This document shows, in pieces, positions 50,427 to 63,106 of a stretch of 64,000 bases of DNA. The notes under the pieces are model-generated. The model was given only the letters and a program-made list of their open reading frames with translations. It was not told the origin of the DNA and made no database searches. The DNA is from Isoperla grammatica (Eukaryota; Arthropoda; Insecta; Plecoptera; Perlodidae). The stretch is from positions 32,928,750 through 32,992,749 of the forward strand of contig OX246747.1 in NCBI GenBank assembly GCA_945910005.1, given 5' to 3'. Positions within the stretch are counted from its first letter, which is position 1; every line of letters begins with the position of its first letter. The translations under genes and the position numbers were made by a program.

Positions 50427-52209
50427 CAATAGTATGTTGAATCGGACTTACACGATGAAATAATAATGATAATGATGTGCGATATTATCTAAAATGGCGG
50501 GCTTACCAAAAAAACGAACACGATCAAAGCCTGAGGCGCGATACAAATATTAAATGAAACGTGCCATTGAATCTGTGTAACACAATATCTAACGTAGACA
50601 ATAATATGCACACAAAATAGGGAATTGAATCGTGTATATTTTTTAATTTAATTTTTCTAAATACGGATAAATTGGCAAAACAAACAAATATTTTATTTGT
50701 GTAACTAGAACAGATTTGTATTGACAAAAACGAGCTTAACGTTTCACATATAATTTTGGCGGAAAAAACGGGTCATGACGTCACTACTTGTATGATGCAA
50801 ATGGCAATCAATCAATCATACACACAAAATAACTCTTCGTTTAAACCTTAACCATTAGAAGCCTCCTTGAAATTCTGAAACCAGATTTATGTTCTGTGTA
50901 CATAATACTTAATTTTGGACATTAATTAATAAGAATAAAAAGTATTACTCATTCCACATTTTCATAGAATATCAGGCTAGCTTTGGTTTTTGTTTTATTT
51001 TTTAACAAATTATTTTTGTTTAAAATTTTCATTTTCTGGGTATTTGACAACCACTAGACTTTGTTTTATAAATAAGTGACAACAGACCAAGTATAAGGTT
51101 CAATGTTTCATCTGTTGGTTTCATAGAGACCACGGCAAATTTATTCATAAACATACAAGAAATTTACGTCACAGGCATTGTGCAACTAAAATTGGGGGAA
51201 ACAGAAAATCAAAAATTTGAACTTTTGTAGAAATTGAATTAATTGCTCTTTAAACATGAAAATCACGTGTTTGGTGTTTTTACATGAAAATCTATTTATT
51301 ACACTTCCAAACATATTGGAGACTCATGTGACCCCTATTAACAGTGATATTTCGGCAAGCTATAAAATAACGTTTCTTTCTTATTCTTATACTGCTATAA
51401 TAATTTCACCCCTTAGCCAGAACACAGTATTTCCTACAACGTAAGGTGATCTACAGCTCCCGTTGGAATTAAAGCCCGATTTGATACATGTGGACAATCG
51501 AACGTCATAGTATTACACGCCAACAAGATATGTTTACTGTTTAGCCTTGGAACGATGTATGTTTGGACAGTGATAATATTTTGAGTTAATAGTATCACCC
51601 ACTAATTTTGTGTTTGATGTTATGTGTAAGCTAAAAATAAGTTTGGTATATAAAAGTGAATTACAGGATCCATATTACGACACTGTGATACATAAAATGT
51701 ATTACTTAAAACTTTGAGTTGAGGAGTTGACGAACTACTTTGTTGATTGTGTAAATCGTAATATTTTGTTTCCGTAAAAAATGTGTTCTATCACATGAAC
51801 ATTGTGTTTCATATAATTATTTTTTCCCGTACAATTTGTGTTATGAGTAGAGTACGTCCTCGTCAATGTTGTGAACGCCCAGTATATGTTTTATTGATAT
51901 TTTGCTGTGATAACTCAATGGGTCTTAATTTAAATCAAGTTAACCAATTGATTACTGCTTTCACAGCATTTTCTCTTAAAATATAAATAAATATGCAATA
52001 ATATATGTATAATATGTCTATTATGTGTACTATGTATTATATATATGTATACATATGTTTAAATGTATATGAATAATGAAGTTATTTCGTGCTGTGGCAG
52101 CATTTTCTTTTTTTATTGATTTGTGCAATTAACTTATGTGCCTTAAAAATAAGTTAATCACCAATTGATTGTGGCTATCAATGCATTTCATGTTGACAGA
52201 GCTTTCTTT
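50427..52209. other. Non-coding stretch, no confident gene
   Basis: AT-rich. An 18-codon frame with ATG at about 50494 (AAAATGGCGGG) reads as a basic peptide and could be a start exon, but nothing follows to support it. Confidence 0.35.
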
Positions 52210-53040
52210 ATTGATAAGTAGGTTATATCGCGTTGTATGATGCCAATTTCTTTTCAAATGATTTGTGTACGTACCATAATGTGTCACACTTAAATATAAG
52301 TATTATGTCGATTGACTTGGGCTATCAAGTATCAATGCATAACACATTGATAAATAACCTAAATGTATCTTTCGAGAATAAGATTATTGTGCTTTGTATG
52401 GTGCCAATTTATTTTCTAATGATTTGTGTACATACCATATAATGTGTCACACTTAAAAATAAGTATTATAGTGATTGACTGGGGCTATCAAGTATCAATG
52501 CATAACACATTGATAAATGACCTAAATGTATCTTTCGAGAATAAGATTATTGTGCTTTGTATGGTGCCAATTTATTTTCTAATGATTTGTGTACATACCA
52601 TAATGTGTCACACTTAAAAATAAGTATTATAGTGATTGACTGGGGCTATCAAGTATCAATGCATAACACATTGATAAATAACCTAAATGTATCTTTCGAG
52701 GATAAGATTATTGTGCTTTGTATGATGCCAATTCTGTAATGTGTCACACTTAAAAATAAGTATTATAGCGATTGATTAATGATTCTTGATGATCTAATCT
52801 AATTGATCTAATGATTATCAAGTATCAATGCATAACACATTGATAAATAACCTAAATGTATATTTCGAGAATAAGATTATTGTGGTTTGTATGGTGCCAA
52901 TTTATTTTCTAATGATTTGTGTACATACCATAATGTGTCACACTTAAATATAAGTGTTATGTCGATTGACTGGGGCTATCAAGTATCAATGCATTATGCA
53001 TAATTGATATATAACTTAAATGTATCTTTGGATTACATAG
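52210..53040. repeat. AT-rich tandem repeat, ~160-bp unit
   Basis: GTGTCACACTTA recurs at about 52281, 52444, 52604, 52741 and 52934, with CTATCAAGTATCAATGCATA and TAACCTAAATGTAT between. Spacing varies from 137 to 193 bp through indels. Diverged traces continue to about 53640. Frames inside follow the unit. Confidence 0.85.
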
Positions 53041-54049
53041 TTATTTTGTGTTGTGTATGCCATTCTCTTTTCTATTTATTTGTAACAATTCATAGTTCCC
53101 ACGTGACGTCACAGCGGCCATGATTGCGACACAATCGATGAGGACCAATCCTAGATCTTTGGCAAATACTATTCAAATTCAATAAATAAGCCTAATTTAG
53201 AATGTAAAAAGTAAATATAAGTAATACAAAAATTTAAAAAACCACACATATCAAGTTTATCTCATAACCAGCCTGAATTGTAAAGGAATAAGGATTTCTG
53301 TGTTCTACCACAAACAGCCTTCAATTGTTTCTCCATGGCAACATCAAAGTTTGATCACAAAATGTGGCCGCTACGCGCAAAGATGTGACGTATGTGCAAC
53401 CTGTGATTAACGTCTTACTTAAAAATGATAGTCATACCAGTTCATTGTGCATATCAATGCATACATCAATACATTGATGTATTAAACTTATGTTTCTTTG
53501 GATTACGTTTTTTGTGATGTGGGTGGCATCTTCTTTTTCACTGATTTGTGTAACATACGTAATGTGCCTTACTTAAAAATAAATTGTCATTATTGGCGTC
53601 CATCAATGCATTACATCTTGATATACTATAAACGCATTCTTTGTTCAATAATAATGAGGTTATTATGCTGTACGTAATTTTTGAGTAAACCGATATTTTT
53701 GTAAACACGCTCTATTTTTTTTGTTCTACACATTGGTAACTCCATTTCACTTCTAGCTCCCATAATTGTATTTATGGATGAAATGATAAGAGAAGTGACT
53801 TCCTAAAATGGCTGACGACAAGGACCCAGATGTGAAACTCCTTCTAGTGGCGCAATATAGGCGGCAACGAGCACGGCTATTAGCCACACTACCACAGTTC
53901 ACAAGAAGCACAAACTGGCAATAGTAATGATATGGAAGGATTTTTTTTATGAACATCACTAGTATTTAAACAGCATAAACTGAAATTTGTGATGAAAAAA
54001 CGGTACAAAATTATAACCATACTTTTGGTAGAAATATCTGCGTGAAGGG
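53041..54049. other. Non-coding stretch with a tiny frame
   Basis: At 53096-53130 there is a GTGACGTCACAGCGGCCAT string like the element at 3751-4003. A 38-codon frame from ATG 53808 to TAG 53924 (start context AAAATGG) is charged and basic and has no recognised domain. It may be a relic exon. Confidence 0.3.
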
Positions 54050-56308
54050 AGTGGGGGGGGGGGGGGGGCTACCATCAACTATCCCTCCCCTTCCCCGGAC
54101 CCATCAAACTGAAACGCGTATAACTCAAAAGCTATTAGGGTGCAAAAATTAATACTTAGGTGCAAAAAGGTGCATAATTGGTGTTCAAAAATAAGAACAT
54201 TTTTTTTTAGATGAAACACAAGTTTCAGGGATGCCATTAGCTTGTCCCCCCCAAATAGAAATGCGTATAACTCCGAAACTATTAAAGTGCAAAAATCAAT
54301 ATTTGGGTGCAAAAAGGTACAAAAAAGGTGCAACATTATGAACATGAATTAAAGTAAATAACCCTGTGTGGGGGGGCTACCATTAACTTGTCCCCCCCAA
54401 ATTAAAACGCGTATTACTCCGAAACTATTAGGGTGCAAAAATCAAGACTTGGGTGCAAAAAGGTGCAAAAATGGTGCAAAATTATGAACATGAATTAAAG
54501 TACATAGCCCTGTGTGGGGGGGCTACCATTAACTTATCCCCCCCAAATTAAAACGCGTATTACTCCGAAACTATTAGGGTGCAAAAATCAAGACTTGGGT
54601 GCAAAAAGGTGCAAAAATAGTGCAAAATTGTGAGCATATAATTAAGTTGAATTTTTAAGGTGGGGGGGACAGCCATTAACCTGTCCCCCCCGCATTGAAA
54701 TGGGTATAACTCCGAAACCAATGAGGTGCAAAAATCAAGACTTGGGTGCAAAAAGGTGCAAAAATGGTGCAAAATTATGAACATGAATTAAAGTACATAG
54801 CCCTGTGTAGGGGGGCTACCATTAACTTGTCCCCCCCCCCCCCCAATTAAAACACGTGTAACTTTGAAACTATAAGGGTGCAAAAATCAATGTTTGGGTG
54901 CAAAAAGGTGCATAAATGGTGCAAAAATATAAGCATATAATTGAGTTGAATTTCCAAGGTGGGGGGGACAGCCATTAACCTGTCCCCCCCCGCATTGAAA
55001 TGGGTATAACTCCGAAACCAATGAGGTGCAAAAATCAAGACTTGGGTGCAAAAAGGTGCAAAAATGGTGCAAAATTATGAACATGAATTACAGTACATAG
55101 CCCTGTGTGGGGGGGCTACCATTAACTTGTCCCCCCCAAATTAAAACGCGTATAACTCCGAAACTATAAGGGTGCAAAAATCAATGTTTGGGTGCAAAAA
55201 GGTGCAAAAATAGTGCAAAATTGTGAGCATATAATTAAGTTGAATTTTCAAGGTGGGGGGGACAGCCATTAACCTGTCCCCCCCCGCATTGAAATGGGTA
55301 TAACTCCGAAACCAATGAGGTGCAAAAATCAAGACTTGGGTGCAAAAAGGTGCAAAAATGGTGCAAAATTATGACCATGAATTAAAGTACATAGCCCTGT
55401 GTGGGGGGGCTACCATTAACTTGTCCCCCCCCAAATTAAAACGCGTATAACTCTGAAACTATAAGGGTGCAAAAATCAATGTTTGGGTACAAAAAGGTGC
55501 ATAAATGGTGCAAAATTATGAGCATATAATTAAGTTAAATTTCCAAGGTGGGGGGGACAGCCATTAACCTGTCCCCCCCCGCATTGAAATGGGTATAACT
55601 CCGAAACCAATGAGGTGCAAAAATCAAGACTTGGGTGCAAAAAGGTGCAAAAATGGTGCATAATTATGAACATGAATTAAAGTACATAGCCCTGTGTGGG
55701 GGGGCTACCATTAACTTGTCCCCCCCAAATTAAAACGCGTATAACTCTGAAACTATAAGGGTGCAAAAATCAATGTTTGGGTGCAAAAAGGTGCATAAAT
55801 GGTGCAAAATTATGAGCATATAATTAAGTTAAATTTCCAAGGTGGGGGGGACAGCCATTAACCTGTCCCCCCCCGCATTGAAATGGGTATAACTCCGAAA
55901 CCAATTAGGTGCAAAAATCAAGACTTGGGTGCAAAAAGGTGCAAAAATGGTGCAAAATTATGAACATGAATTAAAGTACATAGCCCTGTGTGGGGGGGCT
56001 ACCATTAACTTGTCCCCCCCCCAAATTAAAACGCGTATAACTCTGAAATTATAAGGGTGCAAAAATCAATGTTTGGGTGCAAAAAGGTGCATAAATGGTG
56101 CAAAAATATAAGCATATAATTGAGTTGAATTTCCAAGATGGGGGGGACAGCCATTAACCTGTCCCCCCCACATTGAAATGGGTATAACTCCGAAACCAAT
56201 GGGGTGCAAAAATCAATACTTGGGTGCAAAAAGGTGCATAATTGGTGCAAAAATATGAGCTCAGATTGAGGATGAATTGTCGAGGTGGGGGGGACAAGTT
56301 AATGTACC
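54050..56308 (-). repeat. Right terminal array, 147/294-bp units, inverted
   Basis: The same units as the left array read on the minus strand, about seven and a half doublets. The order of halves is kept, and the outermost unit, with GAGCTCAGATTGAGGATG and ACAAGTTAATGTACC, is the mirror of the left one. Near 54130-54250 the innermost units are more diverged. Confidence 0.92.
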
Positions 56309-58424
56309 TGTATTATCCCCTGCGTAAGATTAATATGATGAGTTTAATAGACACGTACCTGTAATAACTACCACTTGAAGGTTTTTCTCCTCAGCAGTGT
56401 AGAAATAAAGATGTATGAACATCTTAATTTTCGTTTTTATTAAATAGTTGTTATTAATAAACTATTTAAGCAGGTTATTTTCCTAAAGAAAATCTATTTT
56501 TAAATCTATTTTAACTACAGTGCTTTACTAAATTTACCGGGTCATGTCTAACATTTTTGTTCACTAACGTGTATATTGTACACATAAAGGGTCTACATAC
56601 TAAACCAAACTACAATGTGGTTTTCACAATGCCGGTGGGTAGGACGTGCTAGGTAATCAATATCGTAATCATAAAACCTATTAAGTTTTATTTTAATTAT
56701 CCTTTTTTATGTTTACTTATTGATTGTACATAAGTTTGAGTTTTGGATGGATATTCTGAACACTAAAACCAGAAGAAGTTCAAATTGTTTCAAATTTTCT
56801 TGATGATAACACTTTACACAATATTGATCAAATATTTATAAATTTTCAAATATTTCTTTAACGATCCCAAAATATTACTAAATTACTTTAATTTAAAATT
56901 ACAACTACAAAAATTTGTGTTTTTATTTATCTTCAATATTATTTTTTATTTTACAATTTAAAAATGATTCTTTCCATTTTTTATCTTCAATATTATTTTT
57001 TAATTTTACAATTTAATTTTTGTCTGTCATTTTTGATAGTAACACTACCCTTTCCCCCTAAGATACTCTATTTAAATATGTACATCTAAATGCGGATCAG
57101 CTAAGTTGATGCATGTGCAGGCTAATATATTATTATTTGTACTTCCTACTCACGTTCCCAGAAACCGAACTGACCGTCGGAGTTAAACTCACCTGCTAAA
57201 AAGAGAAACACTTCGTTAATATTTTTAACACCAGTTATGTAAATGTGCAGACATTAATATGTGCTTAAACTCATTAGACTCAATTATATCATATATTTCC
57301 AATTGGTATTGTTACTGGTGTTTATTATAAAGGTATCTTTTTTTTTAAAGAGTAAAATGGTATGCAAATGATTTTTTTGATTTTATGAAAAAAATCGCTC
57401 ATCTGGCAACGCGGAGCGTTTTTCTAGTTCTAAATAAACACCAAGGCCTGGATTCACAAAGATGCGTCCTAAGTTAGAAAAATCCTAGTTATATAAAATT
57501 TCGTATATAAAAAATCAATAATTACTATAAAACTTTATGTAAACAAAATCAACGTTTTGACCAGAAATATAGTCCTGTCTTTCTCAAAATAACGAGAAAG
57601 ACATGAAGATTGCTAATCGACAACCGCTGATTTTTTTGTAAACAAAACGTTGGAAGTGATTGCTTTTACCGTAAAATATTTTCATTTACCACATTTTGCA
57701 ACCGATAAAATTTAAAAAAGACATACATATAATATCATCATCATGCATTGATGATAACAACCTTTTTTTGTCTCTGCAGCCATAGCTGTTGCTGTAAGAC
57801 ACAGAATAACATACAACTTATATCAAAACGGAAATAGAAACAAATACACAATACAATTTATATATATATATGAACTAAACAAAATTAGGAATACGAAATG
57901 GTGCCTAAAGATGAAAATAGACCATCGTAATACGGCATCGCAATTTCTTCGGTGAGACTTGATGGTCATTTGAACATCTTCCGGAATTCCTCGAAAAAGC
58001 CGGGGATTGTACCCCTCGCATCTATCATCAGACCCATAACTATGATATTCTTCAGATTGTAATTGCCCTTATAATAGGCACCAGATTTGCAAAACAGAAG
58101 AAACTGGAAATTAATTTAGATTTCTGTTTTCTATCTTAACATCAATTCGAGTCTCGTTGGATTCGTCTACCGGGACAAGACAGCGATGACGTAGTCGCAG
58201 ACATAAACAACACTATAACACAAACGAACGACGAAGATTCTTCTCAACAAACGTTGATTACCGATCATAAAACCCGCTAGAATTCAGTCTCCATGACAAC
58301 GTGACGTCGCAGCCTCGAAGTTTATCACCCAATTATATCGTCGGTCGTTTGTTTAACCTTGAAACCGACCAAAGACGTTAGCGGGAGAGAGAGAGATAAT
58401 AAAAACATTCTTAAGAAAGTTGTA
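56309..58424. other. AT-rich stretch, no gene seen
   Basis: Long A/T-rich sequence with no domain-bearing frame. CTGGATTCACAAAG near 57452 and a CTAAGTTAG word resemble ends of a known type of palindromic element, but a partner was not found. Confidence 0.35.
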
Positions 58425-59061
58425 CCATTGAGTTTGTTAGTGTAGGGTAGAGACCCAGCGGCCATTGGCGGCTCTCTACCAATAAATTTCCCGTGGACTC
58501 TAGTAGTGCGAGCGCGTACCGCTAGAAAGCGCTACATGTACCCACTGATGTCAGCGTTCCTGTGGAAAGAAAGGGATACTACGTAGTACGCGCAGATGCG
58601 ACGTCAGAAGATCACGTGGTGTAGTCCGAGCCTAGTTCTAGGCCCAACTCTTTTAGTCTAGGCCATTACTAGGCTACAATAAGCCTAGGCCTACATTAAT
58701 AGGCCTATATTAGTAACGTAATACTACAGCCTAGTCTATATAATGTATAAAACCTTATATAATGTGTTGTAATAAAGTATTAGCTTACTTATTGTTAACT
58801 TCGTGCCCGTTTGACATGTTTATCAGAACAAATGATAATGCTAACAATATCCACCGCCATCTGGATACTACTACCTTACCGACTTCGCATCTGCGCGTAC
58901 TACGTAGTATCCCTTTGTTTCCACAGGAACGCTGACATCAGTGAGTACATGTAGCGCTTTCTAGCGGTACGCGCTCGCACTACTAGAGTCCACGGGAAAT
59001 TTATTGGTAGAGAGCCGCCAATGGCCGCTGGGTCTCTACCCTACACTAACAAACTCAATGG
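58425..59061. mobile_element. Fold-back DNA transposon with ~180-bp inverted repeats
   Basis: The left arm (about 58425-58607) begins CCATTGAGTTTGTTAG and the right arm (about 58880-59061) ends in its inverse. The arms agree through GTAGGGTAGAGACCC, CCATTGGCGG, TAGAAAGCGCTACATGTA and TACTACGTAGTA. Flanks show TTGTA on both sides (58420-58424, 59062-59066), and the match can be read as 9 bp, TTGTACCAT, if CCAT belongs to the target. The loop is GGCCTA-rich and non-coding. A Mutator-like or related fold-back element fits. Confidence 0.85.
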
Positions 59062-59107
59062 TTGTACCATGTCCTTCGTCTTTCTAAAAGTTTCGTTCTT
59101 TTCCTCA

Positions 59108-59790
59108 ACTACTCGGCAGTCCAGGTTAATGGAGGAACCTATATGACTGGTAAGCCAACGGTTTAGCCACGGTCGCTTAGCCGGTTCCCATACGAACACC
59201 GAAGTTAAGCAACCTCAGACTTGGTCAGGAGGTGGATGGGTGACCACTCTCCTCTGAAACACTAGTTACCGTTGGTAAGAGCAGATTGGAGGGTTCTAAA
59301 GCTTGTGTAACAGCTTCGTTCTTCTCGGCAACTGCTCGGCAGTCCAGGTTAATGGAGGAACCTATATGACTGGTTAGCCAACGGTTTGGCCGCGGTCTCT
59401 TATAGCCGGTACCCATACGAACACCGAAGTTAAGCGACCTCAGGCTAGGTCAGGAGGTGGATGGGTGACCACTCGTCTCTGAAACACTATAGTGTTACCG
59501 TTGGTTAGAGCAGATTGGAGGGTTCGAAAGCTTGTGTAACAGCTTCGTTCTTCTCGTCAACAGTCCAGGTTAGTGGAGGAACCTATATGACTGATCCAAG
59601 TTACACCGTCCTTTCGGATGGGACGTAAAACCAAAGGTCCCCCTTTTTCCTTTTCGACAGTAGTAGGCTACGTGCCGGTACCAGGCTTCCCCTCCTCCCT
59701 TCCTCATTATCATTCATCAATCATCACTCATCAGGCTAAAGAGGGCATTGTGCCCTACACTGGCATTAATTACAATAAAGAATGAGTGAA
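59108..59790 (+). repeat. 5S rRNA-derived SINE with two 5S-like units
   Basis: Two ~222-bp units start at about 59118 and 59341 (AGTCCAGGTTAATGGAGG), and a partial third starts at 59562. Each complete unit contains a 5S-like block (about 59153-59262 and 59376-59486) with ACACCGAAGTTAAGC and GTGGATGGGTGACC. These match the A-box and C-box regions of the 5S internal promoter. After the last unit comes a different 3' part with CGTCCTTTCGGATGGGACGT, a phrase common to several invertebrate SINE tails. It ends near ACAATAAAGAATGAGTG. 5S-derived SINEs (SINE3 class) are established; a tandem dimer with this tail is unusual. Confidence 0.8.
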
Positions 59791-60377
59791 GTAATAACGT
59801 AGTACAATAATTTCGGGACAAATCAGCCGTCAGAATTTGATGCAGAATATAATATTATGCAAATTGAAGGTTAGCATTGTTGTAGAATAAATTAATTGAT
59901 ATTTGGGCTGTACGTCTTATGTATTTCTGCAACTTGGCTAATCGATCGAGATGATGAACGGGTGATATATGAAGAAGGAAATAAGAAAATAAGAAAATAA
60001 GAAATACAAATTATATAATTAGATTTAAAATAATAATAATTAGAAAGATAGTCTTTAGTTATATCTTGGTCTATATTAAAATGTTATTTAATTTTAATTT
60101 TTAATTTTCGATTATACGTATTTTATGTCACAACAAATTCGAGGAATAAAAGTTCCTTTGATTTGAATAATGGTAGAACCACCGCGACTCGCGAGACAAA
60201 AGGCAGTCCTCGTCATTCCCTTTCCCTTTTCCTCTCCGTTACGCCCTCCTTCCCCTTTCTCCCTTTCCTTTCTCCCTTTCCTCCAATCAACCCCCCACAC
60301 CACATGGCCCAGTTGTCGAGTACTTCGTTAAACGCCAAATATAATAAATAATAACAATCATCAATCATTACTTATTT
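59791..60377. other. Non-coding stretch with dispersed repeat copy 2
   Basis: 59893-59975 repeats the phrase order of 29494-29575. A C/T-rich tract lies at 60210-60290. No gene. Confidence 0.45.
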
Positions 60378-60561
60378 AGTGTATTGCAATGAATCTGTGG
60401 TCCTAGGATCCCGCCCACCTTCCCCTACCTCACTCCATACCTCGAATCGCCGGCTCAAGCCAGCCACGAGGGGTACCCCGCCGAGCCGGCGATTCGAGGT
60501 ATGGAGTGAATTAGGGGAAGGTGGGCGGGATCCTAGGACCACAGATTCATTGCAATACACT
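60378..60561. mobile_element. 184-bp hairpin element with ~77-bp arms
   Basis: AGTGTATTGCAATGAATCTG at the left returns inverted at the right end. The arms (60378-60455 and 60484-60561) differ at only a few positions and continue through GGTCCTAGGATCCCGCCCAC and CGAATCGCCGGCTC. The loop is about 28 bp. Possible MITE; a transcript from either strand would fold into a long double-stranded hairpin. Frames on both strands are mirror images caused by the palindrome. Confidence 0.8.
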
Positions 60562-61370
60562 GTAGGTCAATTTTAAAATTATTTATGGATTGTATTATAT
60601 TACCTATGAAATTCTAACTTTATAACAGTACTTTATATTGCTTTGGGCTACTTTGATATCGACTTTCTAGCTGATCGATATCAATAAAATTGTTCGCTCC
60701 GAATTTTATACAACTGAAGTGTCTATGAATATGATGGGCGTGATAAATGGCTAAAACTTGATACAATTTGACAGACATTGAAGGAGACGGGCTATATTAT
60801 TGAACACCTAACTTAATAAAACAGAATACAAAAATAAATATCGTTTTTAAATTTAAATATGACAGCAGTTCGATATTATTGACATTTTTTTAAACAAAAC
60901 TCATTTTTTCTGAGATAGTACATTTTAATTGTTTTATAGTGGCATAAATGTCAAACGGAAACGCTCGCTTAACTCGCCTAGCAATTCAGAAACGTGTATT
61001 AATTGATTAAGATCAATACCACGTTATTTGTACACAATTATAAAACAAATAGAGCTCGAGGCTAGAAATGGGAGACTTTATATATATATATATAGAGAGT
61101 AAAGTGGGTCTCTATTTATTCGAATCGAAGATATTGTTTTCTGTTGTGTTTAGTTCCTCGCTTGTTTGTTCTGTCGTCGAGTAAACAGCTAAAGGGCGAG
61201 GCAGAAAACCGTCTCCGACACAAGACAATACTTTGTAAATATCGAATAATGCTTTGGGGTTGACCCTCCCTTACAATCTTGAAAGCAATCTACTTCATTC
61301 TTTTCCGTCTCCAAAAAAACATATTTGTCAATACTTGTACTTGAAAAATAAATACACGACCGCTCACTCA
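60562..61370. other. AT-rich stretch, no gene seen
   Basis: No gene. A TA-run is present at about 61079-61094. Confidence 0.4.
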
Positions 61371-61712
61371 TACATCGTCATACATCGTCATATTACATCG
61401 CCATACATCGTCATACATCGACATAAATCATCATACATCGTCATACATCGTAATACATCGTCATACATCGCCATATATCATCATACATCGTCATACATCG
61501 TTACACATCGTCATACAACGCCATACATCGTCATCCATCGTCATACATCGTCATACATCGCCACACATCGTCACACATCGTCACATCGTCATACATCACC
61601 ATACATCGTCATACATCGTCATACATCGCCATAAATCGTCACACATCGTCATTTATCGTCAAACATCATCATACTTCTTCATACATCGTCATACATCATC
61701 ATACATCGTCAT
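61371..61712. repeat. 10-bp minisatellite, CATACATCGT
   Basis: About 33 imperfect copies of CATACATCGT or CATCGTCATA. Variants such as CACACATCG and CATAAATCG are mixed along the array. The open frame through it is an artefact. Confidence 0.95.
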
Positions 61713-62337
61713 TGAAAGTAAAAATTTTAGTGTGCTTCTTGTATTTAACCCCGAAACCGTAATTACGGCTTACACAAAACCACCGTACTTTCACATACTC
61801 AAATCTAAATACGAGTTCCGTCAATTATTTTCACATGAATGAATCCCAGCCAGACCCTCGTTAGGCCCCGAACTGCCTTCCATCTCGACAGACAAAACTC
61901 CTTCACATATATATCGACAGTTTTTCTACTCAATATCACGATTTTCAGTTGTCTCCCTCGACTTTTTCTCTCGTGTCCACCAGAGAGGAAGAATTCGAAC
62001 AGGAGGCGACCACCCCCCTTCCCCTCCCCCCCCCCCCCCCCCACCACTGTGGTCCAGCCGTATAACCTTGCTAGCATCGATTCCGTGTGAGTCCAATAAT
62101 AGGCGATGGAGGGGAAATCTCTTTGATTCTCTGGTCGGTGATGGGGAGGGGGGGAGGGGGGGGGGGAGGGGGGGGTTAGTCGTTTCGATTGAGGCGTGTT
62201 TTCTGTTTGAGAACTTCTTTCATCCTCTATAATGAACTCTCGGAATATATATTAAAATATCGTCGGGTATAGTTTACAAACGAAATTTCAGTGAACCTTA
62301 TTTGTGAATATTATTTATTACAAATGGCCGCGTTGCT
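61713..62337. other. Non-coding stretch with C-run and G-runs
   Basis: A C-rich run lies at about 62015-62042 and a G-rich run at about 62140-62176, so G-quadruplexes could form on either strand. No gene; 80-90-codon frames here have no domain. Confidence 0.5.
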
Positions 62338-62622
62338 TTCTATTTCGATATTATTCTAGTTCGATATTATTCTATTTTGATATTATTCTATTTCGATATT
62401 ATTCTATTTCGATATTCTTTTTCGATATTATTCTATTTCGATATTATTCTATTTCGATATTATTCTAGTTCGATATTATTCTATTTCGATATTATTCTAG
62501 TCCGATATTATTCTATTTCGATATTATTCTAGTTCGATATTATTCTGTTTCGATATTATTCTATTTCGATATTATTCTATTTCGTTATTATACTATTAAC
62601 ATATTATTCTATTTCGATATTG
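62338..62622. repeat. 15-bp minisatellite, TTCGATATTATTCTA
   Basis: About 18 copies, alternating TATTTCGATATTATTC and TAGTTCGATATTATTC variants, ending in diverged units. Confidence 0.95.
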
Positions 62623-63044
62623 AACACGCAAAGAATAAATACAAGTACCTGTTAGATTTTGCAGTTAAGAATGATTGAAATGACAATATTAAATCTAAAA
62701 CATTAAGTTTTATTTATTTAGGATGATATTGTATTATCGTAGATCACATGTATTAATGTAAGTACATACCCAGTATAAAGATAATTCGAATCACGTTTTT
62801 TTAAAAAGTAATATCACTAAAAAAACTACACATATCGAAAATTTAAGAACAGTGCAATATGTGGATTTGTAAGGACTACATACTTTAGAAACAAAATCTT
62901 TAATATTGTGATTAGTAGGTTTGGTTGAGTATTCCGTTTACACTTCAAATGGCAAGAAAACCAAAAAATACCAATTTCAATCACAAAATTACAAATAAAT
63001 AGAAAATTAATATAGACAAGAATACATTCATTCCGGATTGTCGC
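62623..63044. other. AT-rich stretch, no gene seen
   Basis: No gene or repeat recognised. Confidence 0.4.
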
Positions 63045-63106
63045 TAGCCCGAATCGAACCATCGCCCGCTCGAATAAGAGTATCGCATCAACAAGTCGAG
63101 TCATTA
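63045..63106 (-). repeat. tRNA-like sequence
   Basis: On the minus strand GATGGTTCGATTCGGGC holds a box B, and GTTGATGCGATACTC about 30 bp before it could be a degraded box A. The arms do not fold into a full cloverleaf, so it is a tRNA relic or the head of a SINE. Confidence 0.4.

Noticed and set aside
52210..53040. CRISPR-like array
   Set aside because: Units are ~160 bp, AT-rich and directly adjacent without short repeats and unique spacers; the DNA is animal.
59150..59490. Genuine 5S rRNA genes
   Set aside because: Only the promoter-containing middle resembles 5S; ends and stems are altered and the block is embedded in a SINE.
61254..61634. 126-codon His/Ser/Tyr-rich frame
   Set aside because: Translation of the 10-bp minisatellite.
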